From: Bacteroidota bacterium
Lineage (GTDB): Bacteria; Bacteroidota; Bacteroidia; Chitinophagales; Chitinophagaceae
NCBI GenBank assembly: GCA_016712665.1
Contig: JADJQP010000001.1
Location: 930,001-994,000, forward strand
Length of the DNA: 64,000 bases
Reading direction: 5' to 3'
The notes beneath the pieces were generated by a model, which did not search any database, was not told the origin of the DNA, and worked only from the letters and a program-made list of their open reading frames with translations. Position 1 is the stretch's first letter, and each line of letters begins with the position of its first letter. A program made the position numbers and the translations under genes. Of the stretch, positions 8,495-21,788 are shown one piece after another.

Positions 8495-11400
8495 ATGAAT
8501 AAAATTATTACAACACTACTAATTATTGCATCTTTTTGTTTCCAAAGTCAGGCTCAGGTAATAAACAACGCATTTGAAAGCCAGTCGCCATGCAATGCCA
8601 TGCCCATTTGTGGGGTGAATACCCTCACAGTCCCATACACATACAGTACCACAGCACCGTTCAATGTGAATCCAGGTGGGGCGGCAAATTGCAACAACGC
8701 CATCGGAGGTGTTGTGGCCTATACACCCAATTGGGTTTTCTATCGATTTAAATGCTTTGGTGCTGGTACGCTACAGTTTACCATCACTCCAAATGACCCT
8801 GTTGCAGATATGGACTGGGCTATTTGGGATATTACCGTTTCAGGTTGTGGCAATTTGAATGCTGGTAATATTTTAGAATGTAATTCGTTCGCTGGAGCGG
8901 GTGGAACAGGTATGGCAGGTGCTGCAGCGCCAGGATTTGAAACACCCTTAGCATTGACAGCAGGGAATACATATATTTTAGGGATTTCACGAAAGGTGGG
9001 TGGTTTGGTGACTACCGGTTATTCAATTAATTTTACGGGCACTACTGCAAATCTTACCGACAATACACCCCCTGCATTAGGTTCCATACTCCCTTTCAAT
9101 GCTTGTGGAGTAGTGAATCAACTCAAAGTTAAATTAACCAAACCGGTTCGTTGTACGGGAATCCAAACGGCGGATTTTAGCATTACCGGTAATCCGACAT
9201 TTACTGCAACAGCAGGCATACCTTGTCCGGGCAATGTAAATGCTCCTATCAATACAGGTATCAACTATAGCAATGCAACGGATACCGTTATTTTAGATTT
9301 TCCAACCCCATTAGCGCCAGGAACCTATACCTTATCTCTTAATGGCGGGGTGCCTCCCCAGCCCTTTTTTGACTTATGTGCCAATCTAGCGAATGTGGTC
9401 CCGACTCTGGTATTTACCGTGCCTAATTCCTTAGATCTCACCATTGGCACCTCCATAAACTGTGCCAATGGTCAGTATATCGATACCGCAAAAGCCGCAT
9501 TTGGTGCGGGACCTTATCAGTATAAAATTGCAGGACCTGGACAACCAAATACTTACGGGTTGTTTACTTTTGGAGTAAATGTTTTTTCGGGACTTGTGGG
9601 TGGTAATACCTACACCATTACAGTACGTGATGCAAATCTATGCTTAGATAGTGTGGTTATTTTTCATCCGGTATATTTTCCGATGAATATTTTAACGTTC
9701 AAGAAAAATCCTCCTTGTAATAACCAGTTCATGAATGATACATTACGTGTAACTACTGTTAATGGAGGTTCAGGACCCTTTACCTTTTCGTTGGCAAGTT
9801 TTCCTCCTGCAGGCGCTGCCGGGTGCCATACAGTATGCCTTGGGTAGTTGGAATAATTTACTGGCGGGCAATTATACCATTACAGTCACGGATGCATATG
9901 GTTGCACAGCAACAGCTACGGCAAATATAGCCAATCCAGCAGCTCTTGTTTTGCCGACGCCTATATCTACCAATCCTGGGTGTTTTGGTGATAGTACCGG
10001 AACTATAACCTGTGCAGCAACAGGTGGTACTCCTCCTGTAAATAATTATGTCATCAATCCTATTTATGGCAATACGGTGATTTCCGGAGTAAACAATAAT
10101 ATATTCAGTAACCTGCCGGGTCCTGGTACATACACTATTGTAGTGACCGATGCAAATGGTTGTACTGCTTCCAATACACGGACTTTGACCACTCCATCGC
10201 AAATAGTTATTTACACCGGAAATATTCCTGCCTCAAAAATAAATCCAACCTGTACCAATCCATGTGGCGGATCTATTATTGCCAATGCTATCGGAGGAAC
10301 CGGTGCAAAGAAATTTTATAAATTTCCATTGGTAGTTCCTCCAAATACCTATTCAGATTCGGTTTTGGTGGCAGGAGGATCCTTTCTGAATTTATGTGCG
10401 GGCATCTATACAATTATGGCTAAAGACGTATTGGGTTGTACCAGTACCGCAACCTTTTCTTTGGCATTGCCGCCCATTCCGGATATAACCGTAACAAATA
10501 TTATACCCCCTTTATGTAATGGAGGGGTTGGAACCATTGTAACCGGAGTGGTTGGAGGTACAGGGCCATATACCAACGCCTCGTACACCTTTTCGCCTCC
10601 AACCGGAGGGATGACTGCTACAGCATCTGGTGTCGGAGGCATTATTGGAACTTATAACGGCGTTCCTGTCGGAACCTATACACTTCGAGTAACGGATGTG
10701 AATAATTGTAAAGATTCCGTAGTTGGCGTTGTGATGAGCCAACCCCCTGCATTGGTATGGAATAATACCAACGCAACCAATGTTTTATGTAATGGTGCTA
10801 ATACGGGTTCCGTAAGTGTTAATGTGACTGGCGGTACAGGTGTAATTACTTATACAATTAGTCCATTAGGACCACAGGCAAATGTTGTAGGAAATTTTGT
10901 GAATTTGACTGCTCAATGCTATACCATTACAGCAACTGATGCCAACCTATGTTCTATCACCTCCACAGTGTGTCTTACCCAACCACCTGTACTAAGCCTT
11001 GGGATAACAAATATCACCAATGTGACTTGTAACCCTCTTTGCAATGGTACTGCCCAAGCAACAGGAGCCGGTGGAACCCCTGCCTATACATATGCCATTA
11101 CCGCCCCCGGTATTATCAATGCCAACACAGGTGCAATTAGTGGTCTATGTGCCGGCACGTATACCGTAACCGTAACAGACGCAAATTTGTGTACGGCCAC
11201 TACCACCTTTACCATAACACAACCGGCAGTACTCTCCGTAGCGGTATCCAATATCACGAATGTAACCTGTAATGGACTTTGTAACGGTAGTGCCCAAGCT
11301 ACAGGAGCCGGTGGAACGGTAGCCTATACGTATGCTATTACGGCACCTGGTGTAATCGATGTCAATACTGGAGCCATTACAGCACTTTGTGCCGGCACCT

Positions 11401-14400
11401 ACACGGTAACGGTAACAGATGCTAATTTATGCACTGCTACTACTTCCTTTACCATAACCCAACCTTTAGTACTTACCGTAAGTACCTCCAATATTACGAA
11501 TGTTACTTGTAACGGACTTTGTAATGGCACCGCACAGGCAACAGGAGCCGGTGGAACGCCAGCTTATACGTACGCGATTACCGCACCCGGTATAATCAAT
11601 GCAAACACTGGTGCAATCACGGGTCTATGTGCCGGAACTTATACGGTAACGGTAACCGATGCAAATCTTTGCAACGGTACCACTACCTTTAGTGTAAGTG
11701 AACCAACAGTTTTAAGTGTAACCATATCTAATATCACCAACGTAACTTGTAATCCACTTTGCAATGGCACGGCCCAAGCAAACGGATCCGGTGGTACAGC
11801 AGCTTATACGTATGCAATCAACGCCCCTGGTATTATCAATGCCAACACGGGTGCGATTAGCGGTCTATGTGCGGGTACCTACACCGTAACGGTTACAGAT
11901 GCAAACCTATGTACAGCTACCACAAGCTTTACGATTACCCAACCACTTGTACTAAGCCTTGCAGTAACGAATATTACCAATGTGACTTGTAATCCACTTT
12001 GCAATGGTACTGCCCAAGCAACCGGAGCCGGTGGAACCCCTGCTTATACGTATGCCATTAGCGCCCCCGGTATTATTAATGCCAACACGGGAGCAATAAG
12101 TGGTCTTTGTGCGGGAACGTATACTGTAACGGTGACGGATGCAAATTTGTGTACGGCCACCACAACCTTTACCATAACACAACCGGCGGTACTATCCGTA
12201 GCGGTATCCAATATCACGAATGTAACCTGTAATGGACTTTGTAACGGTACGGCACAAGCTACAGGAGCCGGTGGAACGGTAGCCTATACGTATGCTATTA
12301 CGGCACCTGGTGTAATCGATGTGAATACCGGAGCGATTACAGCCCTTTGTGCCGGCACCTACACGGTAACGGTAACCGATGCTAATTTATGTACCGCTAC
12401 TACCTCCTTTACCATAACCCAACCTTTAGTACTTAGTGTAAGTACCTCCAATATTACGAATGTTACTTGTAATGGACTTTGTAATGGCACCGCACAGGCG
12501 ACAGGAGCGGGTGGAACCCCTGCTTATACGTATGCCATTACTGCACCGGGTATTATCAATGCAAACACTGGCGCAATCACGGGTCTATGTGCAGGTACCT
12601 ATACGGTAACGGTAACAGATGCAAATCTTTGTACGGGTACCACTACCTTTAATGTAAGTGAACCAACTGTATTAAGTGTAACCGTATCTAATATCACCAA
12701 TGTAACATGTAATCCACTTTGCAATGGCACGGCCCAAGCAAACGGAGCCGGTGGTACAGCAGCCTATACGTATGCAATCAACGCCCCTGGTATTATCAAT
12801 GCCAACACGGGTGCGATTAGCGGCCTATGTGCGGGAACGTATACCGTAACGGTAACAGATGCAAACCTATGTACAGCTACCACAAGCTTTACGATTACCC
12901 AACCACCTGTACTAAGCCTTGGGATAACGAATATTACCAATGTGACTTGTAATCCACTTTGCAATGGTACGGCACAGGCAACCGGAGCCGGTGGAACCCC
13001 TGCATATACATATGCCATTAGCGCCCCCGGTATTATCAATGCCAACACGGGAGCGATAAGTGGTCTTTGTGCGGGAACGTATACTGTAACGGTGACGGAT
13101 GCAAATTTGTGTACGGCCACTACAACCTTTACCATAACACAACCGGCAGTACTATCTGTAGCAGTATCCAATATCACGAATGTAACTTGTAATGGACTTT
13201 GTAACGGTAGTGCACAAGCTACAGGAGCCGGTGGAACGGTAGCCTATACGTATGCTATTACGGCACCTGGTGTAATCGATGTGAATACCGGAGCGATTAG
13301 CGCACTTTGTGCCGGCACCTACACGGTTACGGTAACCGATGCTAATTTATGTACCGCTACTACCTCCTTTACCATAACCCAACCTTTAGTACTTAGTGTA
13401 AGTACCTCCAATATTACGAATGTTACTTGTAACGGACTTTGCAATGGTACGGCACAAGCAACCGGAGCGGGTGGAACCCCTGCTTATACGTATGCGATTA
13501 CCGCACCCGGTATTATCAATGCAAACACCGGAGCAATCACGGGTTTATGTGCAGGTACCTATACGGTAACGGTAACAGATGCAAATCTTTGTACCGGTAC
13601 CACTACCTTTAGTGTAAGTGAACCAACTGTATTAAGTGTAACCGTATCTAACATAACCAATGCGATCTGTAATGCTCAGTGTAATGGCACCGCCCAAGCA
13701 AACGGTGCCGGTGGTACGGCAGCGTATACGTATGCAATCAACGCCCTGGTATTATCAATGCCAACACGGGAGCTATTACTGGCCTATGTGCGGGTACCTA
13801 CACCGTAACAGTAGCGGATGCAAACCTATGTACAGCTACCACAAGCTTTACGATTACCGAACCTACAGCAGTAGTAATTACGATTACCAATACCACGAAT
13901 CCAAGCTGTACACCGGGTTGTGATGGTACTGTTACGGTAAGTGGAGCTGGAGGTAATGGACCTATTGTATTTACGATATCCCCTGCAGCAGGACCTCAGG
14001 TACCTGTTGGAACGTTTACCAATTTATGTGCAGGAATCAACTATATAATTACAGGAACGGACGCCAATGGCTGTACCGGTACTACCAATATCAGTTTATC
14101 TACTCCCAACTCACCAACTGTATCGGTGTCTAATATTACCTCAGTAAGTTGCTTTGGAGATTGCAATGCCACAGCTCAGGCTACCGCAATAGGCGGAACT
14201 CCGGGTTATACCTATTCTATTACAGCACCTGGTATTATAGATGTCAACACCGGAGCGATTAGTGGTTTATGTGTAGGCAGCTATACGGTAACCGTAACAG
14301 ATGCAAGCTCTTGTGTGGGAACAACCAACTTTGTAGTTAGCGGTCCTGCTTTGTTAACGGTAGATATCAATGTTACTACTACCCCTACGTGTACACCGGG

Positions 14401-17400
14401 TTGTGATGGTACAGCTACTACGACAACAGCCGGAGGAACAGCAGGTTATACCTATGCGATTAGTGGCGGTGCTGCGATCAATGGGGTAGGAACTGCAAGC
14501 AATTTATGTGCAGGTACAACATACACCATTACGGTAACGGATGCGAATAGTTGTAGTGCCACCACAACGGTACAATTAACCGCTCCGAATGCACCAACGA
14601 TAACTATCAATACCACCACACCGGTTACTTGTGTACCTGGTTGTGACGGAACAGCAACTACCAACACAGCAGGTGGAACCCCAGGTTATACTTATGCGAT
14701 TAGTGGTGGTGCTATCATTAATGCGGTGGGAACAGCAAGCAATTTATGTGCAGGAATCACCTATACCATAACAGTAAGTGATGCGAACGGTTGTACAGGA
14801 ACTACCACCGTACAAATAATAGCACCCAACTCACCAACTGTAACGATATCCAATATTACGAATGTCACTTGTAACGGACTTTGCAATGGCACCGCACAGG
14901 CAACAGGAGCCGGTGGAACGCCAGCTTATACGTATGCGATTACCGCACCGGGTATTATTAATGCAAACACCGGAGCAATCACGGGTCTATGTGCAGGTAC
15001 CTATACGGTAACGGTAACAGATGCAAATCTTTGTACCGGTACCACTACCTTTAGTGTAAGTGAACCAACTGTATTAAGTGTAACCGTATCTAACATAACC
15101 AATGCGATCTGTAATGCTCAGTGTAATGGCACCGCCCAAGCAAACGGTGCCGGTGGTACGGCAGCGTATACGTATGCAATCAACGCCCCCTGGTATTATC
15201 AATGCCAACACGGGAGCGATTACTGGCCTATGTGCGGGTACCTACACCGTAACAGTAGCGGATGCAAACCTATGTACAGCTACCACAAGCTTTACGATTA
15301 CCGAACCTACAGCAGTAGTAATTACGATTACCAATACCACGAATCCAAGCTGTACACCGGGTTGTGATGGTACTGTTACGGTAAGTGGAGCTGGAGGTAA
15401 TGGACCTATTGTATTTACGATATCCCCGCGCAGGACCTCAGGTACCTGTTGGAACGTTTACCAATTTATGTGCAGGAATCAACTATATAATTACAGGAAC
15501 GGACGCCAATGGCTGTACCGGTACTACCAATATCAGTTTATCTACTCCCAACTCACCAACTGTATCGGTGTCTAATATTACCTCAGTAAGTTGCTTTGGA
15601 GATTGCAATGCCACAGCTCAGGCTACCGCAATAGGCGGAACTCCGGGTTATACCTATTCTATTACAGCACCTGGTATAATAGATGTCAACACCGGAGCCA
15701 TTAGTGGTTTATGTGTAGGCAACTATACGGTAACCGTAACAGATGCAAGCTCTTGTGTGGGAACAACCAACTTTGTAGTTAGCGGTCCTGCTTTGTTAAC
15801 GGTAGATATCAATGTTACTACTACCCCTACGTGTACACCGGGTTGTGATGGTACAGCTACTACGACAACAGCAGGTGGAACAGCAGGTTATACCTATGCG
15901 ATTAGTGGCGGTGCTGCGATCAATGGGGTAGGCACAGCAAGCAATTTATGTGCAGGTACAACTTACACCATTACGGTAACGGATGCGAATAGTTGTAGTG
16001 CGACCACAACGGTACAATTAACCGCACCGAATGCACCAACGATAACTATTAATACCACCACACCGGTTACTTGTGTACCTGGTTGTGACGGAACAGCAAC
16101 AACCAACACAGCAGGTGGAACCCCAGGTTATACTTATGCGATTAGTGGTGGTGCTATCATTAATGCGGTGGGTACAGCAAGCAATTTATGTGCAGGAATC
16201 ATTTACACGATTACGGTAACGGACGCGAATAGCTGTAGTGCCACCACAACGGTACAATTAACCGCACCGAATGCACCAACGATTACTATCAATACTACAA
16301 CCCCAGTTACTTGTGTACCTGGATGTGATGGAACAGCTACAACCAACACAGCAGGTGGTACACCTACCTATACCTATGCGATAAGTGGTGGTGCTATCAT
16401 CAATGCAGTAGGCACGGCGAGTAACTTATGTGCAGGTATAGTGTATACAATTACTGTAACGGATGCCAATGCTTGTACGGGAACCACAACGGTTCAGTTA
16501 ACGGCACCGAACGCACCAACGATAACTATCAATACTACAACTGCACCAACTTGTGTACCGGGATGCGATGGAACAGCCACAACGATTACCGCAGGTGGTA
16601 CCCTGCTTATTCGTATGCGATTAGCGGTGGTGCAGTGATAGATGCTTTAGGAAATGCGAGCAATTTATGCAGGTATCGTTTATACCATCACGGTTACAGA
16701 TGCCAACAGTTGTAGTGCAACTACTACTGTTCAATTAATTGCACCGAACTCACCAACGATTACAATCAATACCACCACACCGGTTACTTGTGTACCGGGT
16801 TGCGATGGAACGGCCACTACCATTACAGCAGGTGGTACACCAGGTTATACGTATGCAATTAGTGGAGGTGCGTTAATAGATGCTCTAGGAAATGCGAGCA
16901 ACTTATGTGCAGGTATTGTGTATACGATTACTGTTACAGATGCCAATGCTTGTTCAGGTACTACAACGGTACAATTAACAGCACCAAACGCACCAACGAT
17001 TACTATTAATACCACTACCGCACCAACCTGCGTACCAGGTTGTGATGGAACGGCCACTACGAACACTGTAGGTGGTACACCTGCCTATTCATATGCGATT
17101 AGTGGTGGTGCAGTGATAGATGCTTTAGGGAATGCGAGTAACTTATGTGCAGGTACCATTTATACGATTACGGTAACGGATGCGAATAGTTGTAGTGCAA
17201 CTACTACTGTTCAGTTAACAGCACCGAATGCCCCAACAATAACCACTAATACTACCACGGGTCCTACCTGTGTACCGGGTTGTGATGGCACGGCCACTAC
17301 GAACACGGTGGGTGGAGCTCCTACTTATACCTATGCTATCAGTGGGGGTGCTACCATAGATGTTGTGGGAGCCGCGACGAATCTATGTGCGGAACTATTT

Positions 17401-20400
17401 ATACGATTACGGTAACGGATGCAAGTGGTTGTACCGGTACTACCACCGTTCAGTTGGCGCACCGAGCTCACCAACGGTCACGATTACCAATACCACGAAT
17501 CCAAGCTGTACACCTGGTTGTGATGGTACGGCTACAGTAAGTGGAGCTGGTGGTAATGGACCAATTGTATTTACAATATCCCCCTGCAGCAGGACCTCAG
17601 GTACCTGTTGGAACGTTTACCAATTTATGTGCAGGAATCAACTATATAATTACGGGAACGGACGCCAATGGCTGTACCGGTACTACCAATATCAGTTTAT
17701 CTACTCCGAACTCACCAACCGTAACGGTATCTAATATTACCTCGGTAAGTTGCTTTGGAGATTGCAATGCCACAGCTCAGGCCACCGCAATAGGCGGAAC
17801 TCCGGGTTATACCTATTCAATAACCGCACCTGGTATAATAGATGTCAACACCGGAGCGATTAGTGGTTTATGTGTAGGCAGTTATACGGTAACCGTAACA
17901 GATGCAAGCTCTTGTGTGGGAACAACCAACTTTGTAGTTAGCGGTCCTGCTTTGTTAACGGTAGATATCAATGTTACTACTACCCCTACGTGTACACCGG
18001 GTTGTGATGGTACAGCTACTACGACAACAGCCGGAGGAACAGCAGGTTATACCTATGCGATTAGTGGCGGTGCTGTGATCAATGGGGTAGGAACTGCAAG
18101 CAATTTATGTGCAGGTACAACTTACACCATTACGGTAACGGATGCGAATAGTTGTAGTGCGACCACAACGGTACAATTAACCGCACCGAATGCACCAACG
18201 ATAACTATTAATACCACCACACCGGTTACTTGTGTACCTGGTTGTGACGGAACAGCAACAACCAACACAGCAGGTGGAACCCCAGGTTATACTTATGCGA
18301 TTAGTGGTGGTGCTATCATTAATGCGGTGGGTACAGCAAGCAATTTATGTGCAGGAATCATTTACACGATTACGGTAACGGACGCGAATAGCTGTAGTGC
18401 CACCACAACGGTACAATTAACCGCACCGAACTCACCAACGATTACTATCAATACTACAACCCCAGTTACTTGTGTACCTGGATGTGATGGAACAGCAACG
18501 ACCATTACAGCAGGTGGTGTAGCGGGTTATACCTATGCGATAAGTGGTGGTGCTATCATCAATGCAGTAGGCACGGCGAGTAACTTATGTGCAGGTATAG
18601 TGTATACCATTACTGTAACGGATGCCAATGCTTGTACGGGAACCACAACGGTTCAGTTAACGGCACCGAACGCACCAACAATTACGATCAATACCACAAC
18701 GGCACCAACTTGTGTACCTGGATGCGATGGAACAGCCACAACGATTACCGCAGGTGGTACACCGGGTTATATCTATGCCATTAGTGGAGGTGCTGCAATA
18801 GATGCTTTAGGAAATGCGAGCAATTTATGTGCAAGTATCGTTTATACGATTACCGTTACAGATGCCAACAGTTGTAGTGCAACTACTACTGTGCAGTTAA
18901 TTGCACCGAACGCACCAACCATTACGATCAATACCACAACCCCTGTTACTTGTGTACCTGGATGTGATGGAACGGCCACTACCAACACAGCAGGCGGCAC
19001 ACCAACCTATACGTATGCCATTAGCGGCGGTGCTGCGATCAACGCGGTAGGCACAGCAAGCAACTTATGTGCAGGTATTGTGTATACTATCACGGTTACA
19101 GATGCGATAGGATGTACAGGGACAACAACAGTACAATTATTCGCACCGAATTCGCCGACAGTTGCTGTTGCAAACCAAACCAATGTATCGTGCTTTGGGG
19201 TTTGCGATGGAACGGTTACAGTCAATGGAGTAGGAGGTGTATTACCCTATACGTATTCTATTGCACCCGTTGCTCCACAAGGACCTGCCGGAACATTTAC
19301 CGGTTTGTGCGCAGGTAATTACACTGTAACGATAAGCGATGCGGTTGGTTGCAGTGGTACGGTGGCAATAAATATAACGCAGCCAACATTATTAACAGTT
19401 ACAGTTACTGCGTTTACCAATGTTACCATGTTTGGTGGATCGGACGGAACCATCACCGTAGCGGCTGCAGGCGGAACTCCTGGTTATATTTATACCATTG
19501 CACCTGTAATAGGGGCACAAGCTCCTCCAGGAAACTTTACCAATTTAACAGCGACTGGAGGGCAAACATGTTATACAATAACGGCAACAGATGCCAATGG
19601 TTGTACAGCAACAACAACGCAGTGTATTACGCAGCCCCTTATAGGTGTATTGACAGCCACCGCGACTGATGAAACTTGTTTTGGGGCATGTGATGGCACT
19701 ATTACCTCTAGTATCTCAGGTGGAGTTGCACCGTTCAACTTTGTTTTAACTCCGGGAAATATCGGAAACGCAACCGGGTTCTATACTAATTTGTGTGTAG
19801 GTACTTATACAATCGTAGCAACGGACGCCAATAATAATACCGTATCAACAACTGCTACCGTAAATGGTCCGCCTCAGATTGTATGGAATAATGCGGTAGC
19901 GACCAATATTACGTGCTTTGGCGCTGCCAATGGAGCTATTAATGTAAATGCCAGCGGTGGCGTTGGATTAATCACGTATACAATCAATCCGCTAGGGCCT
20001 CAGCCAAATATTACAGGTGTTTATACCGGTCTTACACCACAATGCTATACCGTAACAGCCACGGATGCCAGTGGATGTAGTATCACTACTTCGCTATGTA
20101 TTGTGGAGCCCGCACCCGTTACCTTTGCAGCAGTAGTTGCTCAAGACAATAGTTGTAATGGAGGTTTGGCAGGTACTATTACAGTGGCAGCCACCGGAGG
20201 GAATCCATTACCAAATTATACGTATGTATTAACACCTGGTGGGCAAAACAACCAAACGGGTCAATTTACTGGTTTGGGAGCCGGAACGTATACTGTAACC
20301 GTAACCGATGGTAATGGATGTACGGCAACCACAGGTGGAATTGTCATCAACGAACCAGCGGCAATAGTGTACAACACGGTGAATGTTCATGAAGTATATT

Positions 20401-21587
20401 GCTATGGCGATGCTACTGGTAGTATAGCGGTAGTGGCAAGTGGCGGTACTGGAGCGATTACGTTCTCTATTACTCCAAATGCTACGCAGCTTCCATTAGG
20501 CTTCTTTAAAGATCTGCTTGCAGGCAGCTATGTGATTACAGCAACAGATGCGAATGGTTGTACCTTAACTACTCAGGCTACTATCGTACAGAATCCAGCA
20601 TTGCAAATTACTTCACTTACTGTAGTAGAGCCGATATGTGCTTATGACACCACTGGTGTATTAGACATAAAAGCAACGGGCGGCACGGCACCAATTACCT
20701 TCTCACTCAATAATGGAACTCCAAAAATGAGTGGTCTGTTTACAGGCTTACCGGTAGGGGTTTATCAGATTACGTTGTTAGATGATTTGGGATGTAGAAA
20801 GGATACGAATTTGGTATTATCCGGACCGACTGCAGTAGGCGCTACAATGGTAATCGATGATCCGAAATGTATTGATTCGAAAGATGGTAGGGTGACAGTA
20901 GTGGGTACAGGTGGAAGAGGTGGCTATAAGTACTACATCACACCTGGTTTAAACATCAATAAAACCGGTCAATTCTTTAATATGGCAGCCGGTACGTATA
21001 CCTTGCGAGTAGTAGATACAGTAGGATGTGAATACATGGTAGAATTTACAATAAACCCACCTGCAAATCCATTGGGTAATACAATGACCAAACAAGATTT
21101 GGGTTGTACAGGTAAGGGTAATGAAGGAACAGCAACAGCGAATACATTTGGAGGTCAACCGCCTTATGTATACCAATGGAGCACTTCACCAGTACAAAAT
21201 TCACCAACGGCCAGTCAACTTTACTTTGGTTGGTATAATGTATTGATTGCAGATGCGAACGGTTGTGAATACCGCGACTCAGTATATATCGAAGAGGGTC
21301 CATGTTGCGATGTATCTTTCATACCGAATGCCTTCTCACCAAATGGTGATAATACTAACGATGAGTTTAAGGTCTTCAGTACTGCGGGTATCATACTGAT
21401 TCAATTGGAAGTGTATGACCGATGGGGTCAGAAGTTATGGAGTACAAGTGATTGGAAACGTGGATGGGATGGTAAGATTGATGGAGAAGATGCAGAGGTA
21501 TCTACCTATCAATACATATTTAGATATACATGTACCCGAGATGGCAAGACCTATATCCGTAAGGGCGATGTAACATTGATTCGATAA
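8495..21587 (+). CDS. giant SprB-repeat surface adhesin with gliding-motility-type C-terminal domain (multiply frameshifted)
   Basis: One locus read as a single gene. A signal peptide (MNKIITTLLIIASFCFQSQA) is followed by a unique N-terminal region to about 9.4 kb. Then come about 45-50 SprB-like repeats of about 80 residues (ITNVTCNGLCNG, YTYAITAPG, LCAGTYTVTVTDANLC). The end is a CHU_C / type B gliding-motility-associated domain (FIPNAFSPNGDNTNDEF, VYDRWGQKLW, GDVTLIR), which in this phylum directs T9SS export. Frame breaks occur near 9821 (+1), 13745 (-1), 15187 (+1), 15428 (-2), 16604 (-1), 16671 (-2), 17389 (-1), 17457 (-1) and 17581 (+1). Each was placed by comparison with an intact sister repeat or, at 9821, by restoring the repeat motif. 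Correcting all nine gives exactly 4,365 codons plus stop. SprB of Flavobacterium is a mobile gliding adhesin; adhesion or gliding here is inferred. Confidence 0.85.
10981..13860 (+). repeat. higher-order tandem repeat: three 960-bp units of four 240-bp SprB repeats
   Basis: Twelve repeats lie in exact 240-bp register, starting at 10981, 11221, 11461 and so on to 13621. They fall into four types in fixed order: A (LSLGITN or LSLAVTN..NPLCNG), B (LSVAVSN..GVIDVNTGAI), C (VSTSNIT..SVSEP) and D (LSVTISN/VSN..NGSGG or NGAGG). The ABCD set occurs three times, and like types match each other far better than neighbours do. The last D unit differs (NAICNAQCNG) and lacks one base. Confidence 0.9.
13408..16290 (+). 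repeat. second-level tandem duplication of about 1.44 kb inside the adhesin
   Basis: 13408-14849 is repeated almost base for base from 14850 onward: a C-type and a variant D-type repeat, a NPSCTPGCDG repeat, an SVSCFGDCNA repeat and two PTCTPGCDG/VTCVPGCDG repeats. The last four types occur a third time from about 17.48 to 18.4 kb. The two large copies differ mainly in indels, for example three versus five C's where sister D repeats have four. Confidence 0.85.
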
Positions 21588-21623
21588 AAATTAGGTTTTA
21601 TTTGGATAATAAAATCACTATAA

Positions 21624-21652
21624 GGTTGCACGTACTACGTGCAACCTTTTTT
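21624..21652 (+). terminator. intrinsic terminator after the adhesin gene
   Basis: A perfect 11-bp inverted repeat (GGTTGCACGTA / TACGTGCAACC) with a one-base centre is followed by six T's, 37 bp after the adhesin stop. This is a classical Rho-independent terminator. Confidence 0.88.
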
Positions 21653-21776
21653 AATTTCGAAAGGTAAACAAGCTTATTTTTGGTAGATGGGGTATTTTTT
21701 TAGTAATCCAAAAGAATATTAACTTAATGTGGTTTTGTGTTTCATAATTCAAATGGATACGCTATTTTTGTTCACT

Positions 21777-21784
21777 TATTTTTG
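21777..21784 (+). promoter_or_regulatory. putative -7 element of nuoHIJ
   Basis: TATTTTTG fits TAnnTTTG and ends 4 nt before the preferred nuoH ATG (21789). A second copy lies at 21763-21770. Two copies in AT-rich DNA lower the certainty. Confidence 0.35.
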
Positions 21785-21788
21785 TAAA

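Noticed and set aside
9821..17581. Programmed ribosomal frameshifting in the adhesin
   Set aside because: Breaks of +1, -1 and -2 occur at different sites, without slippery heptamers and stimulatory structures in common, and each is absent from sister repeats.
10981..18420. CRISPR-like or satellite array
   Set aside because: The periodic units are 240 bp, coding and without spacers; they translate as SprB repeats.
9858..19225. Long reverse-strand and alternate-frame open frames inside the adhesin (for example 12764-13177 reverse, 19349-19669 forward)
   Set aside because: They repeat with the adhesin units and have no start signals or known domains; they are shadows of the repeat coding frame.
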